A stretch of DNA of 64,000 nt, from positions 24,302,313 to 24,366,312 of the forward strand of contig OW028585.1 of assembly GCA_932294295.1 (NCBI GenBank), in the 5' to 3' direction. Positions 44,965-56,400 of this stretch are shown piece after piece. A model generated the notes under the pieces. That model saw only the letters and a list, made by a program, of their open reading frames with translations. It was not told the origin of the DNA and made no database searches. The position numbers were made by a program, and so were the translations under genes. This DNA is from Alitta virens. Taxonomy: Eukaryota; Annelida; Polychaeta; Phyllodocida; Nereididae. The stretch's first letter is position 1; every line of letters begins with the position of its first letter.

Positions 44965-45150
44965 GGGCATTTTGCAGTGCAAGCCCACAACACTCTGCCT
45001 GCGCCTGCTCACCGCAAAGCCTGCAGCTTTACTGACAAGCCCGTGTCCGCCCCGCGCCCACAATGTTATGCCTGCACCTGCCCCGTACCCGCACCATCGC
45101 ATATGCGGGTGACTGCAGGCAGCCCGTGGGCGCAGGTCTCTTGTAGCCAC
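44965..45150. repeat. GC-rich repeat island, copy 2
   Basis: Contains CTGCGCCTGCTCACCGC, CCCGTGTCCGCCCCGCGCCC, CCTGCACCTGCCCCGTACCC and GCGGGTGACTGCAGGCAGCCC. Similar to 44200-44300. Likely the same repeat family. Not part of an open host gene. Confidence 0.6.
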
Positions 45151-46025
45151 CTCAGTCTGGTAGTGACGGAGCTTATCTGGAGGGAGATGTGCCATCATAG
45201 TGTATCTAACTCAATGCCTAAGAAGACAAATTGTGTTGATGTACCAGATGCTAACCCTAACCCTGTGTGCCAAAGGAAAACCAAGGGTCTCACAAAGAGC
45301 CTTTAAAGAGAGCAAGGCGTGGTATACAGTGGTAACTGGGAGTAGGAAATCATCTAAGAGTTTTACGCAATATCCCGCAATAGAGTGTGAACCTCATAGA
45401 AAGACCACACTATGAGGTTCAGTGTTGTGAACCTCATAACATACATTATCCCTTATAAAGAGAACAGCCTGGCCAATCACAGGACAGCACACACAAACTC
45501 AGTGACGTCATGAGAGTCATCACTTCAACTGGATATTCTTCCCAAAATCTATAAAATAAACAAAATTAGCCTCACCTGACATAAGAAACCCCATTAACTT
45601 TGTTGATTCCTTCAATCTGAGTACAATTTTAACATGGAAGAAGCTTCAGAAAATCAACAATGAAAATTTACTGAAGTGTCAGTTGAGCAGTGACAATAGC
45701 CCAGTTCACATAGTTTCTGGGTAACAACATGTCTTAAATACACTTTTCGGTCCTGAATGAGCATAAAATCCAAAAATATTTTCAGTAGATATGGTTTAAA
45801 TGTACTCAAATGTCCATAAACTCTCCATTTTAAGGCCGAAAGTGCTTCGTATTGAAGACTCTCTCCTTGCTGAATCATGACGTTGTTGTTTTGAAATGGT
45901 GACGTCCTCACCATGGCAACCAACCAGAGTGAGGCAGAACAGATAGAATAACAAAATATTCTTACTCACTGCTGGAAAAATAGTTCTCATAAAAAATAAT
46001 AACTGAGAGGTTATTGCGGAATATA

Positions 46026-46126
46026 AATAAAACCTAATAACTGTGTGGTTCAGAGCCTTGAACTTCACTCGTGATGAGGTTGGGCTGGAGAACCCACTCT
46101 GAATCACACAGTTATTAGGTTTTATT
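46026..46126. mobile_element. 101-bp MITE with 30-bp inverted ends
   Basis: AATAAAACCTAATAACTGTG begins the left arm (46026-46055) and its inverse ends the right arm (46097-46126), with one mismatch over 30 bases. The spacer is 41 bases. It truncates the DIRS reverse transcriptase region. Confidence 0.85.
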
Positions 46127-47078
46127 ATAATATTGAACTCCAAGCTTAACCATGGTAAGAATCCAATGTAAAGCTGAAGAAACACCTTCAGATATGGCAC
46201 ATCTTTGACTACAACCCATTGGTAAACACTTATCGAACCAATGGCCACCCCAAGTGAAACCAAAAAGGCGGTACTGGTTGAGCGGACAAATCCTGAAAGC
46301 ATCCAAAACATCAGCTTTGATATTCCAAAATAACTGGTCTGGCCTTGGAGGACTTGGGTTCTGTGTGTGCTGTCTTTCGCCTGCTAGTATCTGTAAATCG
46401 ACTCTCACTGATGCCCAAGATTTCTCGTGGCGGAAGTTTTCATTGTAGAAGGGACATAAACATTTTAAGGGTCTTATAATAGGAAAGTATATCTCCCATG
46501 GATAAAGGGTGAGTCGAAGTATGGACGGCCATGTAATCCGCCCATGCCTTATCACACTCTATATTTGACAAATGTTTTGATTTTTTGGGATGAAAAATGA
46601 GTGATGGGTTGCCAGAACCTACATCGGGGGAAGAGAGAGCCATACTGAAACTTCTGGAGTCATCAGGACGGGCCAACGAAAATCGACATACTGGTCGAGA
46701 ATGGCTTAAACGAAGCTTCTCAGCAAAATGAGAGCCTGGTCGTATACCACCAGAAAATAGTAGAGGGCGCTGTGTAGCAGGAGATGGAATTGTGAGAAGG
46801 AGGCTCACCTGTGTCGGGACCAGTCGCTGCAGCAGGGACCTGTTGCTGCTGGGGTGCAAGAAGCAGGATGGAAGCATCTGGACAAGTTGTGCGCCAAGTA
46901 CTGGACTTGTCTGGGGCCCAGGTGTGGAAAGGGGTGCAGCTTTCAAGAAATGGTGCACCAGAGAGGTGAGACTATTAACCGAACATCTAAGATCTTCTAT
47001 GTCTGATTGAAACGTGATCGAGGATGAGTGCTGTGACGCGGCAGGTGGTACCACGGTATTTGGAGCTGCCCATCCTAC

Positions 47079-47345
47079 AGCAGCATTGTGCTGCATGGAC
47101 AGCTGATGGACTAGGCTCCCTGTGTTGCACTGGAAGGCCGGTGGCAGTACTAGTTGTTCATCTGGCCCCCCAGTATTGCACTGGATGGACTGCAGTAGAT
47201 GTTGCTCAAGTTGCGGACTGCCAACAGTGTGTGGGACCGATGTTTCGAAAGAAAATTGTGCAGATCTGCCAACATTGCGCTGGACAGCCGGTGCTGATTA
47301 GGATGGTTGCGACCTGCCAACATTGCGCTGGAGAGACGCATCCCG
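47079..47345. repeat. Degenerate GCATTGYGCTGGA repeats
   Basis: At least five variants of CATTGCGCTGGA (for example ATTGTGCTGCATGGACAGC, GTTGCACTGGAAGGCC, ATTGCACTGGATGGAC, two CAACATTGCGCTGGA) occur at irregular spacing. On the minus strand they give recurring SSAMLAG-like peptides within the DIRS gag leader. May be low-complexity coding sequence of the element. Confidence 0.6.
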
Positions 47346-47499
47346 GTCATGGCTAGTCTATATGGCCTATCAGGAGCTGCAGCTATCCATTTGCTTGTCG
47401 GGATGTTTCTAAAATAGGGAAGAGCGAAGCTAGGTAGCAGTGGAAGAACTGCATATGACTGCATAAAGAATGAGGTAAACCAGGCAGTGGAATACAATG

Positions 47500-49140
47500 C
47501 ATAATGGATGAGTTAAACCAGGAGCTTTTTTATTTTATTTTTAATAATATCAGTATGGTAATGACAAGATTGCACGGCGAACAGAGGTGGTGTATTTCTT
47601 CCGGCCCCTATGTGTGAGTTAGGGTGTATGCCGTTTCTGGACCACTGTTCCACTGGGGAGTCAACCAAGCCTTTGTGTTTATGAAAAATTAAATTAGGCT
47701 GAGACTGGCAGAAATGATACAACAAATCATTGTGAACCTCGTGCAGAATTAAAAGAGTCAGAAGTGATTCTTTGGAAACCATGAAATCGAGGAATGACAG
47801 TTGTTCTGGCAACTTGTGAAACAGATGCATCATGCAAGAGGGACTCAGCATATTGTGTGACTAAATCCAGGAGAGCCTGTTGCTGCATTGCATTTGCCAA
47901 TTTATTGTATGCATATACCATTGAGAAAATTAGCCCCAGCTAATGTAGCAACAGTGGCCCCACGGAAACCCCAAAAACGAACTGTGCTTAAATGTTCAGA
48001 AACTTTGCAATATGATGGGGGCAGCATGACCGCCATGCTGAGCATGTATGCCATCTGCTAATCCCGTGACAAAAGGGTGCCCTATAAGTAAGACTGACAT
48101 GTGACCAGCGAGAGAATATGACGATAAACGAAACAGAAACTAATGGCAACTGATTTCAGACAATCGAGATGAGTATCACCAATAATTGTTCAACAAGGAG
48201 GCCGAACGATGGAGAAAGTAGGTCACAGTACTGGAAAAATACGTTACACCCTGATTCATTTCATTATGTGTAATGAGGCTTGAACACATAACTTCAAACT
48301 GACCTGATGTTTGGCATTATTTTAACCACTGATGTGATCAGTAAGCTTTGACCAGAAGGTTTATTCATATTCCAGATGAGGGGCACTATTCTGAGCCACA
48401 CAATGAAGGATTTCAATGCATTTTCATTAAAAAAATATTTAGCCTCTTCCACCAGTGTTTCTTGCAGGACTTAGAGTCTGCAATTCTGATGTCACAATGG
48501 TCCATTGGTATGTCACAATCAAGCAGCAATTGTGACGTCACCAAATCAGCCTCAGAAAGAGGCACTGACTTTGGCTGTCTAGATCAGTGTTATCATTATA
48601 TGAGTTTGGCAAAGAAAAGGACTGCACAAAAAATATGCATTGGTATTAGTATGGTTGTATGTTATGGAATGTCCAATATTAACATGTGAATATTCAGTTC
48701 AGTTATTAAGCATGTGTTCACACCTCTCTACACATCCCCAAAAAATACACTTACAAGTGTAAACACAAATGTCATAATCGTTTTTGACATATGCTTGAAT
48801 TCAGCTCTCATTGGTTTGAATCTATCAACATTTAAAGAACCAAGGTCTGTAAGGACTCAAGGTCTGTAAGGACTCAATGTACAGTATATGATAAAAATTA
48901 GATCTGTGAAGTCAGCCACTTGGTCGAAAGTTGGTTTTCGGCTGACAGCCAACCGACCAACCAACCTACCAAAGCTAATTCTAAGGACATCAGAAACAAT
49001 AATCAAGCATTAGAAATAAGTTTCATTACTTAATTTTTGCATACATGCCCATTTACTTGAAAAAAAAAGTATATATATTTACTTGGCCAAAATTGGTTTT
49101 CGGCCAGCAGCCAACCGACCTATAGGATCGGGATTTACAT
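47500..49140. other. Intergenic DNA, two copies of a 45-bp motif at right end
   Basis: No gene supported. At 48838-48875 a 17-base unit AAGGTCTGTAAGGACTC is tandemly doubled. At about 48916-48960 and 49077-49120 a direct repeat reads ACTTGGYC...TTGGTTTTCGGC...CAGCCAACCGACC. Confidence 0.6.
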
Positions 49141-49142
49141 AT

Positions 49143-49440
49143 TTCAGGAAGAAAAAGACCCTTAGCACTCGTCCAAACTGTGTAGAATCTATTTGAGACA
49201 GAAAGAGCGATCAGGAGTGCTAAAATGGATGGAGTGGCCACCACAGAGCCCAGACCCCAATCCTATCGAGCAAATATCGGCCTACTTGATCGATCAATGG
49301 TGAAATCAAAAGAATCTCTTTGGATTGTGTTGGAATGAATTCAAATTGAAAGAATTAGAAAGTACATAGATACACAATGCCTCAGATATGTCAAGCTGTG
49401 AAAAAAAACAAAACATCCAAGATGTCGTTCCAGAAATATG
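49143..49440 (+). pseudogene. Tc1-like transposase C-terminal remnant
   Basis: The plus-strand reading contains QEEKDP, a stop in place of Lys, HSSKLCRIYLRQKE, then VLKWMEWPPQSPDPNPIEQI and a second stop. The PPQSPDxNPIE block with Glu is the third catalytic residue region of the Tc1/mariner DDE transposase, and the DP-x-H block the second. The rest of the transposase is absent. Dead. Confidence 0.85.
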
Positions 49441-49559
49441 CTCTGAATTCACACTGTTTTACTTGGAGAGGAATCTACATTTTTTGTATATGATGTTTTA
49501 AACACCTGAGGAATCTGATGGATAGCTGCGAATAGCATTATGTTTTAATGCTGGTGAGG

Positions 49560-51004
49560 CCTGGATGATTGTCTGCAACTTGGTGAATTTCACAATCATT
49601 GGAAATTGGCTACTGTCTCACCACTCCTGAAAAAGATTGGTCTTCCATTAGCTTTAGAAAACGATAGGCCTGTAAGCAACCTGTCTTTCCTCTCTAAAAT
49701 TGTTGAAAAAGGTGGCATCAAACAAATAAATCAACACATGGATAAAAACAATCTCCACTCAGTTCATCAGAGTTCTTACAAAGCCAACTTCAGCACTGAA
49801 ACAGCATTGTGCTTCTTAATGAATAATCTTTTGTGGTCCATGGAAAAGGGGGAAGTATCTATCATGGTAGCATTAGATTTGAGTGCTGCATTTGACACTG
49901 TTCATCACGAGGGGCTGGTGTCTGTAATGCAAAGAAATTTTGGCTGTGATGACACCGTACTAGACTGGATCATTTCTTACCTGCGAGGCAGACAGCTTCA
50001 AGTCCAAGTGAAAGACACAACGTCATCAACACGTACATTGTATGTGAGTACGATTGCTCACTGCATTGATTCTGGTCAAGACTTGGGTGGCTATGCAGAC
50101 GACCACTATATCAAAGACAGTTTTGTCCCATCTGCACTGCATTCAGAAAATCACTGTGGGCAGCAAATTGAGATGTCCATCGGAAATATCATTAACTGGA
50201 TGTCTGCCAACTATCTTTAGATAAACCAGGAAAAGACAGAGATTACTATATTTGGCAGTCACCAATTACTGTCAAAAGTGCAAACAAGGCATCTCAGTAC
50301 TGGTCAAGAGCAGGTGTCTGTCAGTGATACCATATTTGGATAGTGGCTTAACTCTACAAGATCATATTATGGCTAAATGCAGAACTGCCATCTGTGACAT
50401 CCGCAAGATCAAGCAAGGATATTCATTGACACAAAGACAGCAACAACATTAGCATCATCGCTGGTACTAAGTCACTTGGATTACTCCAACCGTGTACTTT
50501 GTGGTCTTCCTGACAATACCATTCGCAAATTACAGAGGGTCCAAATCTGGGCAGCCAAGGTTATTCTATGCCGTTCCAAGTATGACAGCTCTTCAGGGGC
50601 ACTGCTGGCATTACACTGGTTGCCCATTAGACAGAGAATCGATTTTAAAATTCTTTGCTTAGTTTTTAAATGTATTCATAAGACTGCACCAACTAATCTG
50701 TCTGACTTGATACAGATTCGATCATTTGCTCGGAATACAAGATCGTCCAATAGTGACAATTTCATCCTCACTGTCCCATTTACAAGACGTTCGACCTTTG
50801 CACAAAGGTCATTCAGTGTATATGGTCCTCGTGTGTGGAACTCTTTGCCAGGAAGCATCCAAAATATAGACAATTACTTAACTTTTAAAAGCAAATTAAA
50901 GACATTTCTTTTTCAATAGATTTAAATATCATTGTACAGCACACTTGAATTACCTTTGTAAATAGTAGCGCTATATAAATTTATTAAATAATAATAATAA
51001 TAAA
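49560..51004 (+). mobile_element. 5'-truncated CR1/L2-like LINE
   Basis: Reverse transcriptase fragments begin near 49560: RPVSNLSFLSKIVEK, STETALCFLMNNLL, VALDLSAAFDTVHHEGL (first catalytic Asp) and YADDH. The SGVPQG-type motif between them is deleted. Then, in other frames, LSHLDYSNRVLCGLPD, LQRVQIWAAKVILC, ALHWLPIRQRIDFKILC and FSVYGPRVWNSLPGSI, the C-terminal block of the CR1/L2 group. The 3' end has GCGCTATATAAATTTATTAAATAATAATAA, typical for this group. Frame breaks at several points. Inactive. Confidence 0.9.
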
Positions 51005-51351
51005 TGATTGTTTGATCCAATGGTCAACTATATGGCATAGTATTATTATCCATGCTAATTTAGCAGTAGCGTCAAACTGTAAATTGACTATTTTGCTCTA
51101 TTCTGACCTTCATTTGTCATTGTTGTTTGCTGCTTATGGTCCCACGAACTGTGACAGAACTCAGCTGCATGAAATATTACATTTCACATCTGTCAGTATA
51201 ATTGTCATTGAAAAAGACAACATCAAGTCCGTTGTCTACCAGGTCATTAGAGAAATTATGATGAACTGCTATCCATTGTGAAAACCATCCAACGTGAATC
51301 AGTAACTATCAAAGATAAAATGGTTACAAAAGAAGGTCAATTGAAGAAATA

Positions 51352-51719
51352 ATGGATTTACTTGACCTGAGCATGAAGCAAGCTTGTGATATTGCTGATG
51401 AAGCCAAAGACATTGCAAACGCTGTCATTGATAATAAGCGGCGCTACACTATAAAGAATTTGTCATCGCTTTCAGCTAATCTTCAACCCACAACTGTTAT
51501 TGGGCTTTTCACGGCAGCGTCCCCTCTTTCAAATTTCTATGTCACAGAAATAAGTGTTGATGGTCAAAGGTTCAATTCCGTTGAACAGTATCTTCAGTAT
51601 GAAAAGGCGCTTTTAGCAGAAAAAAACAAACAGAAATAGCCCAGAAGATTCTTACAGCAAACTCTCACGGAGCCTGCAAGTCTTTAGGTGACAAACTTCA
51701 CATGAATGAATCTGATTGG
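51352..51719 (+). pseudogene. NADAR-domain ORF, frameshifted and cut off
   Basis: Encodes a NADAR (DUF1768, YbiA-like) domain: VIGLFTAASPLSNFYVTEIS, then DGQRFNSVEQYLQYEKALLA. After a frame shift in an A-rich run near 51625, it continues with AQKILTANSHG, KSLGDKLH and MNESDW. The Ser-Pro-Leu-Ser-Asn-Phe-Tyr and SVEQYxQYxKA motifs are diagnostic. NADAR enzymes cut N-glycosidic or ADP-ribose linkages. Such domains are known to me from LINE-associated invertebrate ORFs. The domain stops right after the Trp, where reverse-transcriptase coding takes over in the same frame. Confidence 0.8.
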
Positions 51720-52150
51720 CTTGCAAGTGTGGTATGTAAATTGATGGAATCAATGATAAGGGACTCAATCATGGATCACATGCTACATAACCGCCTTTTT
51801 ACATCGCAACAATTCGGCTTCATACCAGGAAGATCAACAATATTACAACTACTAAGGGTCCTCGATGAATGGACAGAAGCATTAGACAATGGCGACACAA
51901 TAGAGTCCATATATCTCGACTTCCAGAAAGCATTCGATCAAGTACCACACCTATGTCTCTTGGCAAAAATTGACCACTATGGAATAAGAGGCTGTCTGAG
52001 AGAATGGTTATCAGAATTCCTCCTAAAAAGACAACAACAAGTCGTCTAAGGTAATAAATCACCTCCCTACTTTGCAAATAGTGGAATCCCTCAAGGTTCC
52101 ATACTGTGACCGGTGCTCTTCACCATCCATGAGTGCATTTATTGTATAAC
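51720..52150 (+). pseudogene. Second LINE reverse transcriptase fragment joined to NADAR
   Basis: In the same frame as the last NADAR residues the sequence reads LASVVCKLMESMIRDS, FTSQQFGFIPGRSTILQLL, IYLDFQKAFDQVPHLCLLAK (catalytic Asp in LDFQKAFD), GIRGCLREWLSEFL, then a stop, then SGIPQGSIL and another stop. This is the Jockey/CR1-type RT finger and palm. Only motifs 1 to about 4 are present. The frame is broken. Confidence 0.85.
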
Positions 52151-53453
52151 ATTTTAGGTTATGTGGAGATGTGCCAGGGTATCGAATGAAAGCTAATGAA
52201 TAAATGTATCTGTGACAATTTGAAACATTTTGGAGCTTTTTTGTGTCCCACAATAAACCTCAAACACTTATAATACCTTGCTTAATTTGACCGTTTTGGA
52301 CAATTCGATATATATGTTTGTTATTCTCAATAACATCCATCAGAAACATGATACAAGTATGATATTAATACTTCGATGGCAAACCTTTTAACTTTAATTT
52401 GATATATCACTTTGTTAATTTGATTAATATCTGGGTAAGTAGTGGCCATTTACAAAGTGATAACAACATCGTTTTTGGCAAAAACTCATAAATTTTACGA
52501 CACTAAAACCGTGCGTTTTATCATGCAAAATGAAACATGTTTCTGGTAATTTTTCAGCTTGGCAACAAAACATTCTGAAACTAGACAAACCTGCTACAAA
52601 ATGGTACCAAAAACAAAATGTTGGATGGGGTGGAGACAACTCCCAAATAAAGGTCCTTGGGCAAGGGACTATCCACTACAGCCCCCCCCCCCCCCCATTT
52701 GAGAAGGTCTAGCTAAGTTGAATAACACACTAACAAATCAAAGACACAAGAAAAACTTGTCATAAGCTGGCCAGTAGCCGCAGGAGTTCAAGAGAGCCAT
52801 GACGACAAAAATAAAAAATAAAGAAGAAGCAGTTTCTGGGTATTATTTGATACAATTTATTAGTGATAAATCATTGCATAAACTTGTAAAGCACATCTTA
52901 ACTATATTCAAGTTGCAACACACACTGAACATTTAGGAAAACATGCACAAGGTACAGAGTATTTACAACATACCATTTTTTAAATAATACATGCTTTTTT
53001 TTCAATCAAATTATACAAACATTCAGTTAGTTTACCAATACTTAACTTAATTGGCATGTTATTGCACATAGGCCTCCAGTATAAGCCTGAATACGCATTA
53101 ACTACACAGAGACGAATGTAAAATGTAACAAATGGTGGATCAAAGTCAACCTCTGGTAAACTTCATATTGGTCTCCTGAACATTACAGCAAAATTTATTG
53201 ACTTGGAAAGCAATCTCATAGAAGCTAAACTCCAGATGAGGTAATGTGAATCCAGGACCCCATATTGCATAGGATTTGTTTTCAAATCAATGAATTTGGC
53301 TGTAATATAAAGTGCCATGGCCGATTGCCATAATATCTGATACATCCATTTTGGTGTCAACCAAAGCACTGTATTCAACAAGTTCATTCTGTAGTTTGGG
53401 TGGTGTAAATAAATGACAGCATTAAGGAAAAATTCCAACTCGAAAGCCATCAT
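52151..53453 (-). other. Intergenic DNA and SLC6 3' UTR
   Basis: A minus-strand AATAAA lies near 52857-52862, about 590 bases past the SLC6 stop, the likely transcript end. A poly-C run is at 52682-52696. No ORF is supported. Confidence 0.45.
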
Positions 53454-56400
53454 TTACATAAATTGGGGGCTCTTCATTTCATTCATGACAAAGCCATTTC
53501 TTTTATTAAAGTCAACCACATCTCCATTGAAACTAGATGAGATACTAGTTGTGTAGTCCCTCTTCCCGTAACTGCTGTTGTCTGCTCCGTCATGCCATAA
53601 ATATGAAGCATTATTTCGCCTGCGCAAGTCTTCGTCCGCGTAACGACCAACACGATCTAGTGGATTCGCTGGTCCCCAGTCGGAGAGCGGCTGGTTTGCT
53701 TCTCTTAGAACCTACAAAGGATGAAACCAATTCTTTAGTGTGTTAGTTTACTACTACACATGCCACATACCTACTTATCTGATGCATTGGTTACGACTAA
53801 TTGATTAGTCTTTGAAATCAGAACCATGATGTACACTGTATGCCATAGAGAATAGAAATATTATAATAATTATTATTCCCATGTAAGAGGGAGTTGACTA
53901 ACATTTTTGTTGGTTATTACCCGCTTAGAACAATAGGAAAACAGTCTAATGGAGCATAAGGTCATTCGAAAGTCACATTACCTGGTAACCGCCCATACGA
54001 CAATATTGGATCACCCATGTAACTGGAATGAATAACATGGGGAAGACTGCGATGATCCAGGCCATGGCCATCGACCAACTGGGGTAGGGCTCTCCGTTCC
54101 ACGTTAGAGGTTCTTCTTGGACAATTAGGAAGATGAAGACAGCCTGCAATTTTAACAAGAGTATTCTTTTTCAAAAAAAGAATAGGTACCTGGTGTTGTG
54201 TATCCTACAATGTAAACACTTTAATACATAGGGAAATCCTGTTAAAACGGTTTTGGCACACCATTAGAACCGCGATACAAAAGCGCAACTTACAAACCAA
54301 CTTTGGTGAAGATTCGAACATTATAAGCTGAGAAAAGTTCGATTATAGTACAAATTCAGGCCTCGCAAAAGCCCCCTCCCTGCCTACGCTGCTGCTGCGT
54401 TGACCCATAGATTGGTCTAGCAACCCCTTCCCTGCCTGTGCTGTCTACGCTGCTGCGTTGACCGATATATTTTCAATCCTCAGAGCATTCGTTCGCTTAA
54501 ATATACCTGGTCTGTCATAGAACTTAGTATGATAGTTCTATACTTGATAAAGGCCTAGGCCCAGGTATGAAAATATATATCAGTAAAAAAAGAGTTTATA
54601 AATAATTACACTGGCTTCATGGAAAAGCACCATCACAAACCAAAATACCAAAATAATAACTAGCACACTTTTGACTATCTACAAATATATAATTTCCCCT
54701 AAATTTGTTTATAAAAATACAGTGAACACAGAGACATTGCCACTCACTTGCATTGACTTTCGAATGGCTACTTATAATCGTAGACTACATTATTTGAGTT
54801 TATCAAATATTGAAATTGCATAAAAACCGGAAGTTCCAAGGCAAGAAAATTGGAGAGACTTATTATACTCACCAAAATGAATAGGGGAGAAACAACAATC
54901 CAGCAGATCTTGAAAAATAGAGGGGGTTTGCGACCAATCATGAGTGCCACATCTTCAGCATACCTCTCATAACCTGCAAATATACAACCAACGATGTTTA
55001 CATCAACATGTTGTAGCTTTATATGTAAACAATATTTCAGCCAACCTTATATGGTGTTGTGTTGATAACAGATTTTTTTCTGAGCTGATTAGTATGAGTT
55101 GGCATGTTAAAATAATTTTGTTTAATGACTATACTGCCTCGGGCCTTGACTGACTGGGTGTTTTTCATCGCCATCAATGAAACATACTATCAGACCCAGT
55201 TTTATATGAAGAGGGAAGCTACGTGTGCTTACTTGTGTACATAAAAATTAGAAACAGTTCAACTATCACCAAAGATTACCACTGTGGCTGCTTCCCAGAC
55301 AGCATTCCAAATCGTATCTACGTTGGCGCGTTGTCGGCGACATCAAAACGATGTAGAATCAACGCTGACCAAATTTGGAATGCTATCTTTGTTCCACAAA
55401 GCATTCACATATACATTACCTGATCAACGCTTAACTGTTGTGTGGTCATTTAGTATGAGACTTTGCACTCACCATAGATCCAGTTTATGGCCACAGTCTC
55501 CATGAAACCAACGACTAAAAGCGGATAACCTCCGGAATAGGTGTCCATGATTTGGAACAGGAAGAATCCACCCTGTGTAACCATTGGCAACCCCAAAAGG
55601 AAGCAAAGGAAGCAAAAGGAAGCACGGAGAATTGTGGGGCGAGGTCCCCTTCGCAGGTTGGGGAACTCATCCAAGATCGCAGAAATGACACTTTCAGATG
55701 AGGAAAACTGGATGGAGAAATACATGTCAAGATGAGCGGATATCAAGTGAAATTCGATGCGGTCACCAAAGCAAAATATGACTTAGAACTGGTATGTTGT
55801 TAGCTCGGAACGCTCACTTGGACTCTTGCTTTATCCTGTATTGTGGTACTGTTATCTCTCAGCTATATTGTGCAATCTATTTGTAAACCATGGATTTTCT
55901 TTCTATAAGGCATTACCGAGTGACAATTGATGTTGTCATCAAATTTACCTGAGAAGCATATCCAATGTTGGTCATCATGAGGAAAAATAGGACGGACCAG
56001 AATGTTGGAAGGGGCATGGTGGCCAGGCCCTCGGGGTACACTACAAACACCAAGCCAGGTCCTGAAAGAAATCATACAATGTTTCAAGAAACTGCTATTA
56101 ATTTCATTTGTCATTCTTCTTTCCTGATAATTTACTGACTAATAGTAAAAATTTACACTGTGGAAGACCTCTAACTTTTTAGACAACCTCAACAATGGGA
56201 AAAGCTCAATAAGCAAATACCACCATTGCTAATTGATTTACTCGTTACCTTCTGTTGCTACCTCAGCGACAGGGACCCCTTTTGATTTAGCCATGTAGCC
56301 CAAGAAACTGAAGACCACAAAACCAGCGTAAAGACTGGTTAGGGTTTCAATGATCGGGACGATTGTTCCATCTCTGAAATGAACAGTGTCAGTCCATTGA

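Larger units (their letters stand above)
43017..47096 (-). mobile_element. Decayed DIRS/Ngaro-like retrotransposon (gag, RT, RNase H)
   Basis: Reading from 47096 downwards: a gag-like ORF (ending CDKAWADYMAVHTSTHPLSM, then YNENFRHEKSW after a frameshift). Next comes reverse transcriptase with KADVLDAFRICPLNQYRLFG and DKCLPMGCSQRCAISE, whose CLPMGCS block is typical of the DIRS order. Much lower (about 43690-43950) is RNase H with LYSDASKYGYGVTGGKHW and DDQAIVAVINKQT, followed by NKICNFLSRQQAH. The RT-RNase H stretch has been invaded by other repeats (43479-43677, 46026-46126, 44-45.9 kb). No tyrosine recombinase was found. Several frameshifts; inactive. Confidence 0.75.

Noticed and set aside
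47024..47356. 110-codon plus ORF with recurring CQHCAG words
   Set aside because: Cys/His periodicity arises from the degenerate repeat on the antisense of the DIRS leader; no zinc-finger spacing is kept.
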